This document shows positions 22,628-32,495 of a stretch of 64,000 bases of DNA, in pieces (the first letter of the stretch is position 1; each line of letters starts with the position of its first letter). Both the position numbers and the translations under genes were made by a program. The notes under the pieces were generated by a model. The model did no database searches and was not told the DNA's origin. It saw only the letters and a program-made list of their open reading frames with translations. The stretch spans positions 32,367,732 through 32,431,731 of the forward strand of contig CM055095.1 in NCBI GenBank assembly GCA_029204225.1. Direction: 5' to 3'. Source of the stretch: Diphasiastrum complanatum. Lineage: Eukaryota; Streptophyta; Lycopodiopsida; Lycopodiales; Lycopodiaceae.

Positions 22628-23536
22628 TCATTTGTCCTGTTGAGGTTCTATCTCATTTTTTGAGTTTATATCAAGTTTTCGATTTTCGATCCTGTTGTCT
22701 TTTTCGATATCTGTATCAAAAATTTTTTCAATATCTGGATCAAAAACCTCTTGAGATTTTCTCTTGTGGTTGATAAAGCGATTTTTCACAAAGATGACAT
22801 CTCTGCTTGTGAATGATTTTTTTGTTTTCGGATTGTAGAGCTTGTATGCCTTGTGATCTGGGGAGTAGCCAACAAAAATCAATTTTATGCTTTTGTCATT
22901 CAGCTTCTTCCTGAGATCTTTAGGGATTTGAGCATAAGCGATGTAACCAAACACTCTAATGTTGTTTGAGTGATAGTTTTGATCCTGTACACACCTCATA
23001 ATGTGTCTTGCCATTCAAGGCTTTGGTAATGGATCGATTTTGTAGGTAGGCGACTGCAGTAATAGCTTCTGTCCGAAATTTCTTCGGAAGAGAGGCATGG
23101 GCCAACATGCTCTTGGCACTTTCAATAAGTGTCCGATTCTTCCGTTCTGAATCGAATGTGATGAGTTGTCTCCGAGTTGTACAACTTGAGAGTGGGTGAA
23201 AGATTTATAGTCTTTGAACCAATCTTGATGGTGAGTCACGTGTTGAGTTTCTCCATAATCGAGATACCAGGAATCGATATCTTGTTCTTCTCCATCCTTG
23301 GTCATGAAGGCTGTCTCATCTTCCTCTTGCTGTTGTATCAAAAAACTGGTTGAGGCTGAATTTGTTTGTTGTTGGGACAACTTCTTCTTTTCATTGTTGG
23401 ATTTCAAAGTTCTGTAGTCCTTGATCTCATCTCCAGTTCTCTTGTAGTATTTGTAGAATAATCTTTGCTTTGGTTGGGAAGATGAAGTGTTCGAATTCGA
23501 CCTTGAGCTTGAATTTGACCCAAAGCCAAAATTCAA
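22628..23536 (-). pseudogene. Copia C3 protease joined to integrase C-terminus
   Basis: Minus strand from 23536: a knuckle remnant KYYKRTGDEIKDY (all Cys replaced and the His lost), a protease-like WYLDYGETQHVTHH (DSGA-type site decayed to DYGE) and VVQLGDNSSHSI. There follows an abrupt change to the integrase C-terminal region, including VFGYIAYAQIPKDLRKKL and IFVGYSPDHKAYKLYNP. The DDE integrase core that should lie between is absent, so an internal deletion is inferred. Confidence 0.7.
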
Positions 23537-23539
23537 GCC

Positions 23540-24203
23540 TGAGTCAAAATTTGATCCTCACTGCATGTTACTCTTTTTTTTTGGATCTGAACTTTGGATT
23601 TTTGGGATATAGAGCATGAGGATCCATTCCTGAGTATAAGCAGGATGCAAATTTTCTGATTTCCTCTTGTAGAAGCATCGAAATTGCTCTTAATAGAGTA
23701 ATTTGCTCCTGGGTCGAGATTATCATGACCCAATTTTCATAGGCTTCAGGGAGACTCGATAGTAGAGTCATAACAACATCAGAATCTTCAATGACTGAGC
23801 CAATTGCAGCCATTTGCTCATAAGATTTTTGAAAGTGTGGATATGACTCTAACACTTTCTGCTTCAGATATCTTCAAGTTGAAGAATTTCTTTCTCAAGT
23901 GTAACTTGAAAGTAACATCGCTAATATCATGCAAGTTTGCTAGGATGTCCCATGCATCCTTGGCTATCTGAGCATTCCGTATGTGTATTTTTGTGTATCC
24001 TTGATGTTGAGGGTAATCATGGCAAATGCCTTGCCATCTCTCAGTCTCCATTTGGTGATAATGGCTGCATCACCTTCTGGCTTGACTTCTGTGCCATAAA
24101 AAATGTTCCACAGTTCTTTGGCAAATAGCATGACCATCATTTTGGACTTCCAGAGATGATAGTTCCCCCCATCGAGTCTCTCAATTAGAGAAGACTGATC
24201 CAT
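23540..24203 (-). pseudogene. Copia C3 gag
   Basis: From ATG at 24203: MDQSSLIERLDGGNYHLWKS, then KWRLRDGKAFAMITLNIKD. After a shift follow NAQIAKDAWDILANLHDISD and LHLRKKFFNLK, and a last segment with EQMAAIGSVIEDSDVVMTLL. This is the UBN2/DUF4219-type Copia Gag layout. The sister copy at 30879 is closely similar and more open. Frameshifts occur near 23965 and 23850. Confidence 0.82.
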
Positions 24204-24330
24204 TCTAGTTGAGCGAGATTGTTGGTAGAAGCAACGATTTCAAAATTTTGTTGGTTGCATGCTTGCTAGTGCAACGTCTTGATAGAAACAAAACCAATAA
24301 TTTGCAATAAAAGCAGATTACTGGAATGCC

Positions 24331-24342
24331 TGCTCTGATACC
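24331..24342 (-). promoter_or_regulatory. Copia C3 primer-binding site
   Basis: On the minus strand GGTATCAGAGCA follows two bases after the LTR end (ATTTTCGACA), matching initiator tRNA-Met apart from a first-position change. Confidence 0.75.
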
Positions 24343-24344
24343 GT

Positions 24345-24851
24345 TGTCGAAAATCAGTGGGAATGAGCAGAAGCTGGGAGCGAGCTTGGTGTGTGGATCG
24401 GAAACACCATAATTAGTAGTAGAACGTTCCAATTGAAAGATTCACAGATGCACAAAGAACAAAAGAGTAGTTGGATTGAAAGATTGCACTCTGATTAATA
24501 TCAAAACAGTGAGTACAATTGTTTGAATTGATAACTTCAGCTTACAGTTGTTGAGCGTGATAACGTTGGCTATTTTTTAATAATCTTAAAATCAAAAGAA
24601 GTTCTATGATGAAGATTCTAGGATAATATCTTACAAAATATATACAACTACCTTTTGTTGCAGTTATTACAACTGCCTCATTACAATTAATGCATGTACA
24701 AAGTGGGCGGACTATCAACATGAAGTCGTTGGTTCGGAACAGTATCAAAATTACAAGTATCAAAAAATATACACTGACTCAAAAAATATAGCTGATCCAG
24801 TATCAAAAAATTCTGAGAACTTCGATCCTGAATTTATCGATCCCTTGAACA
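24345..24851 (-). mobile_element. Copia C3 5' LTR, 507 bp
   Basis: On the minus strand it runs from TGTTCAAGGGATCG to ATTTTCGACA. It is closely matched by the + strand LTR at 30205-30737 and more distantly by 27465-27770 and 18898-19390. Upstream on the minus strand lies caulimovirid sequence (copy 2), as for the copy at 30205. Confidence 0.75.
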
Positions 24852-24869
24852 GAAATTCGAGCCTTTTGT

Positions 24870-25850
24870 TTTGGTTTTTCAGGATGCTCATTATTGAATG
24901 GATTTGAGACTGAGCATCGAATTCCAATAGAAGCTTGTGTATGAAAGCTAATTTAATTTCACCATCATGGTGTCCTTGAAATTTGTAGATTAGCTTTCTA
25001 CAATGTTATACGAATCCGCGGATTTGATTGATGTCACAAAGTTGTGCTATGTTGAATGCTTCTTTAGCCTCCTTGGATTCATTTGTTCTGTTGCCTATGA
25101 ATTCGGCAACTGTGGCTTGGAAGATTTTTGTCTGCTTTAGATTGTTATCTAAATATTCCCACCAGTGGCAAAGAATTCTTGTGAATCCAGTTGTTGCAAT
25201 TGTAATGACTTGGGTTGCTAAAAAACCTTTGAAATCTATACCATGTTGTAACCATGTGGTACTTTAGAGACTTTAGCAGGTGTTGTGACAGGAATCGGCT
25301 CATGATCTGGATCCGGCTTTGGTCTTTACCAGATGTACTAGGAGTGGAGGAAATTGGAAGCATGTTGAGTGGATAATAGTAATCTAGAATCTGTTGTGGG
25401 GAAGGAGTAGAAAACATAAAGATGGAATTAAAAAGAATAATCTCAGGTGTGTACTGACCAAGAAAAGCAGTCAAACTATCAATTTTTTTGGCAATATCAT
25501 ACAATGCTTTAGATTGGAAGATTAGTTGAATGAATTTCATGCACACAAATATTTCAAGATTGCTTGATTATTCGGGAAGCTGTTTTCCGTAATGTAGGAG
25601 TAGGTGGGGCAAAAAGGATGTATTTTCAACATATGGTGAAGGTGTTATCGGTTGTGGTGGTCTAATCTCATTCTGGAGAGTGGGTATGATATCAATATGC
25701 CAATCTTCTGGCAATTGAACATTTTCCCATGATATATGTTCACATGTCAATATTTGATTCTGCTTATCTGTTTTGATCAAGATGCCTTGTCCTTAACTAG
25801 CAGAATTAAGTTTAGCTAGTCCTTCATCCTGTGTTGATTGCTCTAATTTC
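24870..25850 (-). pseudogene. Endogenous caulimovirid fragment, copy 2
   Basis: On the minus strand: LTCEHISWENVQLPEDWHID, the proline-rich linker, KIDSLTAFLGQYTPEI, then further sequence absent from copy 1 (WWEYLDN, then TVAEFIGNRTNESKEAKEAF). That extra part looks like a capsid-type helical region, but I cannot prove it. Copy 1 and copy 2 form inverted arms of about 700 bp around the C3 Copia. Stops and shifts break the frames. Confidence 0.55.
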
Positions 25851-25995
25851 TCGGAAGCAGTTCTCTCAACCCTCTCGAATAGTTCCAAGGGTACTAGATC
25901 ATTTTCCAATAGGAAATCTACCATTAGTAATATGCTATATAGCAGCTAGAAGATGCATAGTAAACCAAGAGCACCTAGAGCCGGAAAATGGAGTT

Positions 25996-26623
25996 TGTGA
26001 AAATTGTCAATTTGGCAATTTGGAGGCCAAACTCAGATTTCAGCTTAAAAATTATTTATTTATGTCAATAAGGCCTAAAAATAGTGTCTTTACTATTTCT
26101 AGAAAGTAGTTGAAGTGATAAGAATGGATTTTGGACCTATTTCTATTGGTTGATTGAGGTACATTAAATCTTGTCAAGTAGGTTTTTTCGTAAGTATTTG
26201 GAAACTACCAATTAGGGCAAAAAAAAGGGCAATATTTGGCAAGTCATCAAATGACATTTTGCTACTATATACAGTAGGACCAACATGGAGAAACTTATCA
26301 AATGTTCTCATTGTTTTTGGAGAGCTTTCTTCTTCTATCCTCTTGTCTACTTCTATCTCTTCTCTCTTGATATTGGTGGTTTTAATGTGTAGAATGCATC
26401 TAAACTTGTATGGAATGACTTCACACGTGCGAGGACTGTAAACTATTGTAGTATGGATATTAGGCAATTGGCTTTTATTAGTCAATGTGTATTTTTCATA
26501 ATTTTATTTAAGCTAGCATGCTAAAATGAAAATTTTCTACATTGTTGATGTTGTGTGATGTGCACTCAATTTAGCCAAAGATCATGAATCCATTTCTGTC
26601 ATCATTGGATCTGATTTTTCACA
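25996..26623 (+). mobile_element. Copia LTR (family A), second copy, 628 bp
   Basis: It starts TGTGAAAATTGTCAATTTGG and ends TGATTTTTCACA, followed by TGGTATCAAAGT (PBS-like, 26624-26635). It is colinear with 17379-17912 apart from an extra segment of about 90 bp near 26380-26470. The preceding 80 bp and the following 190 bp are also shared with the first copy. Confidence 0.72.
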
Positions 26624-26825
26624 TGGTATCAAAGTAGATTACAGGCTGAAATTGGAGGCAGTGCCAAATCTATTGCTAAATTTGAGGACGTCACCAATTA
26701 TAGTGAGAGATTGAGTGTTGTCTTGATCAAATCTAGTAATTTCATGTGTAGAAAGTGGATCTTTGTAATCATTAGCATGTTTTAGGTCAAATTGGTAAAA
26801 AATAGCCTATTTTTAGTTCTTGTTG
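26624..26825 (+). other. PBS and truncated leader of family A copy 2
   Basis: TGGTATCAAAGT, then the same leader start as at 17925 (ACAGGCTGAAATTGGAGG) through GCCTATTTTTAGTTCTTG. Homology stops near 26825 and no gag follows. Confidence 0.65.
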
Positions 26826-26869
26826 TTGGGTTCAAGGAATACCATATTGTCATAATTCTGCCAACAAGC

Positions 26870-27095
26870 AAAAAATTATTATAGTTTATAAAAAAGAGAT
26901 ATCTATTCAACGCGCAAGAGTGCCATTTGACATCTTCCAAATGAACACGGGCGCTCTGAATAGATATCCCATTTTTGGAAAGCTTATTAATTTCAAGGCT
27001 CACCAAGTGACCCACATTCGCAAACAGCTCCCCGGATAGATCCATTGCGGACAAATTGAGTCATTTGATGGCATCCAGATCATCGTAGGCCCGCC
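26870..27095 (-). pseudogene. Possible leucine-rich-repeat fragment
   Basis: The minus strand reads GVSWRAYDDLDAIK, a stop, LNLSAMDLSGELFANVGHL, then VSLEINKLSKNGISIQ. The LNLS..LSGEL..N.G.LVSL pattern resembles the first repeat of LRR receptor proteins. It is short, contains a stop and has no neighbouring exon I can identify. It could be chance or a captured gene fragment. Confidence 0.3.
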
Positions 27096-27464
27096 AGCTC
27101 ACACCCCTGAAATCAGCGATTGACTTACCTCTAAAATCAGTGATTGACTGTGGCCATAGAAATGCGCTAGAAAATGGAAACATAAATGCCCTGGATGTCT
27201 AGCATAGGGAGTACGAAGGTCTGCCACACCAAGTGCGATTATCAATTATGAATTAGTTGGCCATTGGAGTTCTTACCACTGTTTCAACATTAAGAACTAG
27301 GCAAAAATGTGCCTCTTGGTCAGAATCGAGTTGAGAGAATAATTTTAGAATCCAATAATTTTTCTTCTGGAAAGTATTTCAAAATGTTTTTTATATTTCC
27401 TAAGTGACATGTTGTGCATATACTCCAATATCTCTAAATGATTAAGTATGGGTTTAGAATCCGA
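27096..27464. other. Spacer, no gene
   Basis: Nothing coding is recognised. A small local duplication (CTGAAATCAGCGATTGACTTACCT / CTAAAATCAGTGATTGACTG in part) lies near 27110-27150. Confidence 0.4.
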
Positions 27465-27775
27465 TCTAATCCTAGAATCTTCATCAGAAAACTTTTTCTG
27501 ATATACAGTTACCACTGAACTTGTAATTGACAAGATATATTTCCATTGCCAGTGTTATCACACACAACGATCAATTGAAGCAATTACTTCAAACATTGTA
27601 CTCATTGTTGATATTAATCAGAGTGCAATAGTCTATCTCACTACTGTTATAGTTCACTTGCATTTGTTGAATCAATTCAGTTTAAACATTCTATTCCTAA
27701 CTATGGTGCTTCCGATCCACACACCAATCTCACTCCCAGCTTCTGCTAATTCCCACTTATTTTCGATACGATGTA
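27465..27775 (+). mobile_element. Diverged C3 Copia LTR fragment
   Basis: ATCCTAGAATCTTCATCAGA, then AATCAGAGTGCAATAG, ATGGTGCTTCCGATCCACAC and CCCAGCTTCTGCTAATTCCC follow the order of the LTR at 30205-30737 (+). The 5' part is missing and no PBS follows. Confidence 0.6.
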
Positions 27776-28872
27776 CTTATTTACATGGTTTAGTTAAGCT
27801 AGATTTGCCAATTTTTTTACAATTTCTCACTCAAACCCTCAATAAATGCATGATTCCCTCATGATGAACAAATCATAAAAGGTCGAAGACTCCTCTTCTT
27901 GACTAGCTTGCCTATTAGGCACCTCAATTCTATCCAACATATAATCACTTCATCCACTCTTTTTATTGAACCATGTGACATTACCTGCTATAAAAACTAC
28001 TCTCATTGGCTCACCAAAAGAATCACCACCATTTGCAAAATGCTTTCATCAGTGACGTAGACCGCCTATTGATCCATCACATGTATGTATATTGATTACT
28101 ACATAGAGGAGTTTAAAGTAGAAAAAGACCCTATAAGAAATGCCACATAGGATGAGAAAAAAAGTCTAAATAAATAAAACAATATTGTTTATTTGTTTGC
28201 CCACACCACTGTCAAAGCCTACATCACTCCCAATGTTATATCCCACTCGTCTACAGTTATAGTTAAGCAAATCAACTGTGTTATGGTTGTGTTTTGTTTA
28301 ACCACAATTTAACAAATATTATTTTGAATGTATATCCTCTCTTGAAATCAAAATATGAGCTCCATCTTTATATTTGAATATGGAGGGGATCATCATTATA
28401 GAAGCTCTCATCAGAAATTGGTTATCTTACATTTTGTTTAACCACAATTTTATAATATGATTTTGAATGTGTATTCTTTTTTGAAATATGAAATCAAAAT
28501 ATGAGCGCCATCTTGTGGTGAAAATTAAAATATTAGCACCATATCCATATTTGAATATGCACGGAATCACCATTACAAAAGCTTTCATCATATTTTCCAT
28601 CATGTAAGAATATATTTGCATTCAAATATTTTGTAGTAATTATATTTTGAATACTTTGAAGCTTGCCACTGGTTTTGTACTTTTTATAATGATGACTTTT
28701 TATCATCTTCATTTGGACATTCCTATTGACTTGGCACCTTTATAGAAAAGAGGAGTCAAAGGATCCTCAATATTAGTTGAGGACCATCTACGTCACTATG
28801 AAAATTTGGCAATGGAATTGCTTCAAGCTTACCGAAACTCCCATCCATTTGTGGAATAACAAAGATTCATAC
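27776..28872. repeat. AT-rich spacer with a direct duplication
   Basis: Two units start TTGTTTAACCACAATTT at about 28293 and 28433. Both continue with GAATGT(A/G)TAT, AAATCAAAATATGAGC and a TATTTGAATATG block. Period is about 140 bp and the units are roughly 80% alike. The rest of the stretch has no identifiable gene. Confidence 0.6.
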
Positions 28873-29012
28873 AAAAATTATACCACTATCTACGACCTCC
28901 TTTGGACTTCTTCCTTTGTATTGTAGCTTTCCAACATCAGAGTGAATCACATCCAATATGTCTTCAAGTGATTGTGGTGGCTCCCATTCACTTATGTTTG
29001 ATGGATATAAAT
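28873..29012 (-). CDS. Possible internal exon of an unidentified gene
   Basis: On the minus strand a 140-bp open stretch lies between TTCTTCTTTTAG (acceptor) and GTATGAATC (donor). It reads SEWEPPQSLEDILDVIHSDV, then a KGRSPKEVVDSGIIF end. The composition looks like real protein, but I do not recognise the family. It lies about 120 bp downstream (minus direction) of the remnant at 29136-29425, so both may belong to one captured gene. Confidence 0.3.
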
Positions 29013-29135
29013 CTAAAAGAAGAAACACTTTAATAATTTAAATCACAATCTCAAGAGCTTCAATAAAAAAAACTCCTATGATTGTAATAAAGTGCATACA
29101 TTTTGATATACTTATAGTTACATTTTTTATGATCA

Positions 29136-29425
29136 TGAGGATTAACATCTTGTGCTTTTAAATTTGAATGCATATAAAAATGTTGTACTAATACATGTTG
29201 TACTGACCTCCGGGAGTTGTCTTGAACTCCAAAATTTTTGCTTTCCAATAATATTTGTATGTCATCTTTTACCCTTTTCTTCTGTCAGAAATTGCCCTTT
29301 GATGAGGGATGTAGCAACATCCATGAATTCTTCGTATATTTTGTTGGCCTCCACTTATCAGCTTCATTTTTCTCATTATGAAGAATCACAAACTCAATTG
29401 TAGATTTTGGTCTCCTTGCTATTGC
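29136..29425 (-). pseudogene. Copy of the unidentified ORF at 54319-54609, with stop
   Basis: The minus strand reads ARRPKSTIEFVILHNEKNEA, then KYTKNSWMLLHPSSKGNF and a stop, then further similar residues. It aligns with the intact frame at 54319-54609 (ARRPRSKIESMILHNEKDEA, YTENSWVLLHPSTEG). Its upstream end coincides with the edge of caulimovirid copy 3 at 29425. Function is unknown. Confidence 0.55.
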
Positions 29426-30190
29426 TATGGAAAAATGTTCAATTGCCAGAAGATGGGCATATTGATATTAGACCCACTCCCTAGAATAATATTAGACCAC
29501 CACGAATGATAACAACTTCGTCGTATGTCAAAAATCCATCCTTTGCCCCACCTACTCCAACACTACGGAAAACAGCTTCTCAAAGAATCAAGAAATCTCG
29601 AAATTTTTGTGTGCATGAAAGTCATCCAACTGATCCGACCATATGCAGGCCAGGCATTGCTATCACCTACTGCCCATCGATGACCAGTCATCGTGTAGCA
29701 CACAATATCTTTTGAATATCATTGATGTATTAGAACCAAGTACTTGGCCACAAACATGTTTGATATCAGATACCCTGACATTTGAATGTCAACCGTATAC
29801 TATTCTGGCATCTGGTACATTATCTATGGAGCAAAGAGTACACAATTTTTAATCTAAAGCATTGTATGATATTGTCCAAAAAATTGATAGTTTGACTGCT
29901 TTTCTTGGTTAGTACACACCTGAGATTATTCTTTTTAATTCCACTTTATGTTTTCCACTCCTCCCCCACAACAGATTCCAGATTACTATTATCCACTCAA
30001 CATGCTTCTAGTTTCCTCCACTCCTAGTACATCTGGTAAAAGACCAAAGCCGGATCCAGATCATGAGCTCATCTCTGTCACAACACCTGCCAAAGTCTCT
30101 AAAGTAGGATACCTCCTTGTTTATAATATAGATGACTCCTCTCCAAAAGAAGTTTTACAACTGTTGCAATACCTTACCGCATGGTTACAG
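29426..30190 (+). pseudogene. Endogenous caulimovirid fragment, copy 3
   Basis: It starts within the VQLPEDG-type block, then has SSYVKNPSFAPPTPTLRK, a linker, KIDSLTAFLG, PPPQQIPDYYYPLNM and SSTPSTSGKRPKPDPD. It parallels copies 1 and 2 but has an extra segment near 29785-29830 and differs from copy 2 after about 30100, implying separate internal deletions. Stops and shifts are present. Directly downstream lies the C3 LTR, as for copy 2. Confidence 0.55.
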
Positions 30191-30204
30191 AAGGCTCGAA
30201 TTTT

Positions 30205-30737
30205 TGTTCAAGGGATCGAAAAATTCAAGATCGAAGTTCTCAGTATTTTTCGATACTAGATCGACTCGAAAAATTCTATATTTTTCGAGTCAGTATTTTT
30301 CGAGTTAGTGTATATTCTTCGATACTTGTAAATTTTGATACAGTTTTGAACCAACGACTTCACGTTGATAGTCTGTCCACCTTGTACATGCATTAATTTA
30401 ATGAGGCGGTTGTAATAACTGCAACAGAAGGTAGTTGTAGACATTTTGTAAGATATTATCCTAGAATCTTCATCATAAAACTTCTTCTGATTTTAAGATT
30501 ATTAAAAAATAGCTAGCGTTATCACGCTCAACAACTGTAAGCTGAAGTTATCAATTCAAGCAACTGTACTCACTATTTTGATATTCATCAGAGTGCAATC
30601 TTTTAGTCCAACTACTATATTGTTCTTTTTGCATCTATGAATCTTTCAATTTGAACATTTTACTGCTAATTGTGGTGCTTCCGATCCACATACCAAGCTT
30701 GCTCCCAGCTTCTGCTCACTCCCACTAATTTTCAACA
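30205..30737 (+). mobile_element. Copia C3 5' LTR, 533 bp
   Basis: It runs from TGTTCAAGGGATCG to AATTTTCAACA. The 5' part has several GATCGA/TTTTTCGA words in an irregular palindromic arrangement (30215-30320). The copy at 24345-24851 is its nearest relative. Confidence 0.75.
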
Positions 30738-30738
30738 A

Positions 30739-30750
30739 TGGTATCAGAGT
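30739..30750 (+). promoter_or_regulatory. Copia C3 primer-binding site
   Basis: TGGTATCAGAGT, one mismatch from the initiator tRNA-Met complement, lies one base after the LTR end. Confidence 0.8.
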
Positions 30751-30878
30751 GGACATTCCAATAATCTGCTTCCATTGCATATTATTAGTCTTATTTCTAC
30801 CAAGACGTTGCACTAGCAAGCGTGCAACCAACAAGATTTTGAAATCGTGGCTTCTACCAATGATCTCGCTCAACTAGA

Positions 30879-31445
30879 ATGGATCAGTCTTCTCTAATCG
30901 AGAGACTTGATGGAGGCAACTATCATCTCTGGAAGTCCAAAATGAAGGTCATGCTATTAGCCAGAGAATTGTGGGATGTTAATGATGGCACAGAAGTCAA
31001 GCCAGAAGGTGATGCAACCATTATCACCAAATGGAGACTGAGAGATGGCAAGGCATTTGCCATGATTACTCTCAACATCAAGGATTCACAAACAATACAC
31101 ATACGGAATGCTCAGACAACCAAGGATGCATGGGACATCCTAGCAAACCTACATGATATCAGGGATGTTACTTTCAAGTTACACTTGAGGAAGAAATTCT
31201 TCAACTTGAAGATGTTTGAAGCAGAAAGTGTTACAAGTCAAATCAACACTTTCAAAAACCTTATGGAGCAAATGGCTGCAATTGGCTCAGTCATTGAAGA
31301 TTCTAATGCTGTTACGACTCTACTATCGAGTCTCCCTGAAGCCTATGAAAATCTGCATCCTCCTCATGCTCAGGAATGGATCCTCATGCTCTATATCCCA
31401 AAAATCCAAAGTTCAGATCCAAAAAAAAAGAGTAACATGCAGTGA
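30879..31445 (+). pseudogene. Copia C3 gag, copy 2
   Basis: MDQSSLIERLDGGNYHLWKS opens a 188-codon frame. Helical blocks KDAWDILANLHDIRDVTFKL, MEQMAAIGSVIEDSNAV and LLSSLPEAYENL follow. It is more intact than copy 1, but after LPEAYEN a deletion has removed the segment that in copy 1 reads WVMIISTQEQITLLRAISML. The frame then ends early at 31443-31445. Gag would form the particle shell. Confidence 0.8.
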
Positions 31446-31830
31446 GGATCAAATTTTGACTCAAGCTCAAATTTTGGCTTTGGATCAAATTCTGGTTCAA
31501 GGTCAAATTCGAACACTTCATCTTCCCAACCAAAGCAAAGATTATTCTACAAATACTGCAAGAGAATTGGACATGAGATCAAGGACTACAGAACTTTGAA
31601 ATTCAACAATGAAAAGAAGAAGCAGTCCCAACAACAAGCAAATTTAGCCTCAACCAGTTTTTCGATACAGCCGCAAGAGGAAGATGAGGCAATCTTCATG
31701 ACCAAGGACGGAGAACAACAGGATATCGATTCATAGTACTCGATTATGGAGCAACTCAACACATGACTCACCATCAAGACTAGTTCAAAGATTATCAATC
31801 TTTAACCCACTCTCAAGTCGTACAACTCGG
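31446..31830 (+). pseudogene. Copia C3 gag C-terminus and protease start, copy 2
   Basis: Frames read KQRLFYKYCKRIGHEIKDY (a knuckle remnant keeping one Cys and the His), a glutamine-rich linker, then a protease-like ATQHMTHHQD-type region with a stop before it, and THSQVVQLG. It is truncated at the junction with G leader sequence. Confidence 0.65.
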
Positions 31831-32480
31831 GATCGACAACATACCAACCCAATCGTGGACGCACCCATGCTTTCACCATTAGGCAGTACATTGCCTCAGT
31901 AACGACCCACCAAATTTGGTCGATAGCCCTTATAGCTAAACGAATGGCAGTTATCCTTGAATATACCAACCCCGTGGATGCACCCGTGCTTTCACCATTA
32001 GGCAGCAGATTGCCTCAGTAATGCCACCACCAAATCTAGTCGATAGTCCTTATAGCTAAACGATCGGCAGCATACCACCCCAATCATGGACGCACCCATG
32101 CTTTCACCGTTAGGCAGCACATTGCCTTAGTAATGCCCCCACCAAATTCGGTCGATAGCCCTTATAGCTAAACGACCAGTGGCTATCGCGAATATGTTAC
32201 CCCCACCCCACAAGGCACAAACCGTGCTTATACCAATCCAATGGAAGCACATTGCCTCATCTATCGTACGTGCAGATGGTGCCAGGCCCGAACCGTGGAA
32301 ACTGACCCTGCTTACACCTCGAGGGCAGCACCTTGACTCATCAAGCCCCCATTCTGCCGACCACCCTGACCGTGGAAACACCCGAGCTTACACTGTGGGA
32401 AGCACCTTGCACAACAGTTGTCCTAATGAACCCCAAACAATGGCCATCCCCGTGAGATCCACATAGCTGACTGGCCAGTC
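31831..32480 (-). repeat. G-family leader with 120/112-bp tandem units (minus element)
   Basis: GTCGATAG(C/T)CCTTATAGC occurs at 31919, 32039 and 32151 (periods 120 and 112). Each is followed by a GTGCTTTCACC-TTAGGCAGCA-CATTGCCT block. Further related half-units extend to 32440. Read on the minus strand this is the untranslated leader downstream of the PBS at 32493-32481. The same periods recur at 48457, 48577 and 48689. Confidence 0.8.
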
Positions 32481-32493
32481 GGCTCTGATACCA
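32481..32493 (-). promoter_or_regulatory. G-element primer-binding site
   Basis: On the minus strand TGGTATCAGAGCC, an exact initiator tRNA-Met complement, lies two bases after the LTR terminus GCTACA. Confidence 0.85.
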
Positions 32494-32495
32494 CA

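Larger units (their letters stand above)
30205..31830 (+). mobile_element. Copia element, family C3 copy 2, 3'-truncated
   Basis: LTR (30205-30737), PBS (30739-30750), leader, gag (from 30879) and the start of the protease region. Homology to copy 1 ends at THSQVVQLG (about 31830), where G-family leader repeats begin abruptly. Opposite orientation to copy 1, with the same caulimovirid sequence upstream. Confidence 0.85.

Noticed and set aside
31900-32200. Regularly spaced repeats that could suggest a CRISPR array
   Set aside because: Units are 112-120 bp, the conserved part is longer than the variable part, and they follow a retroelement PBS; a plant leader repeat, not CRISPR.
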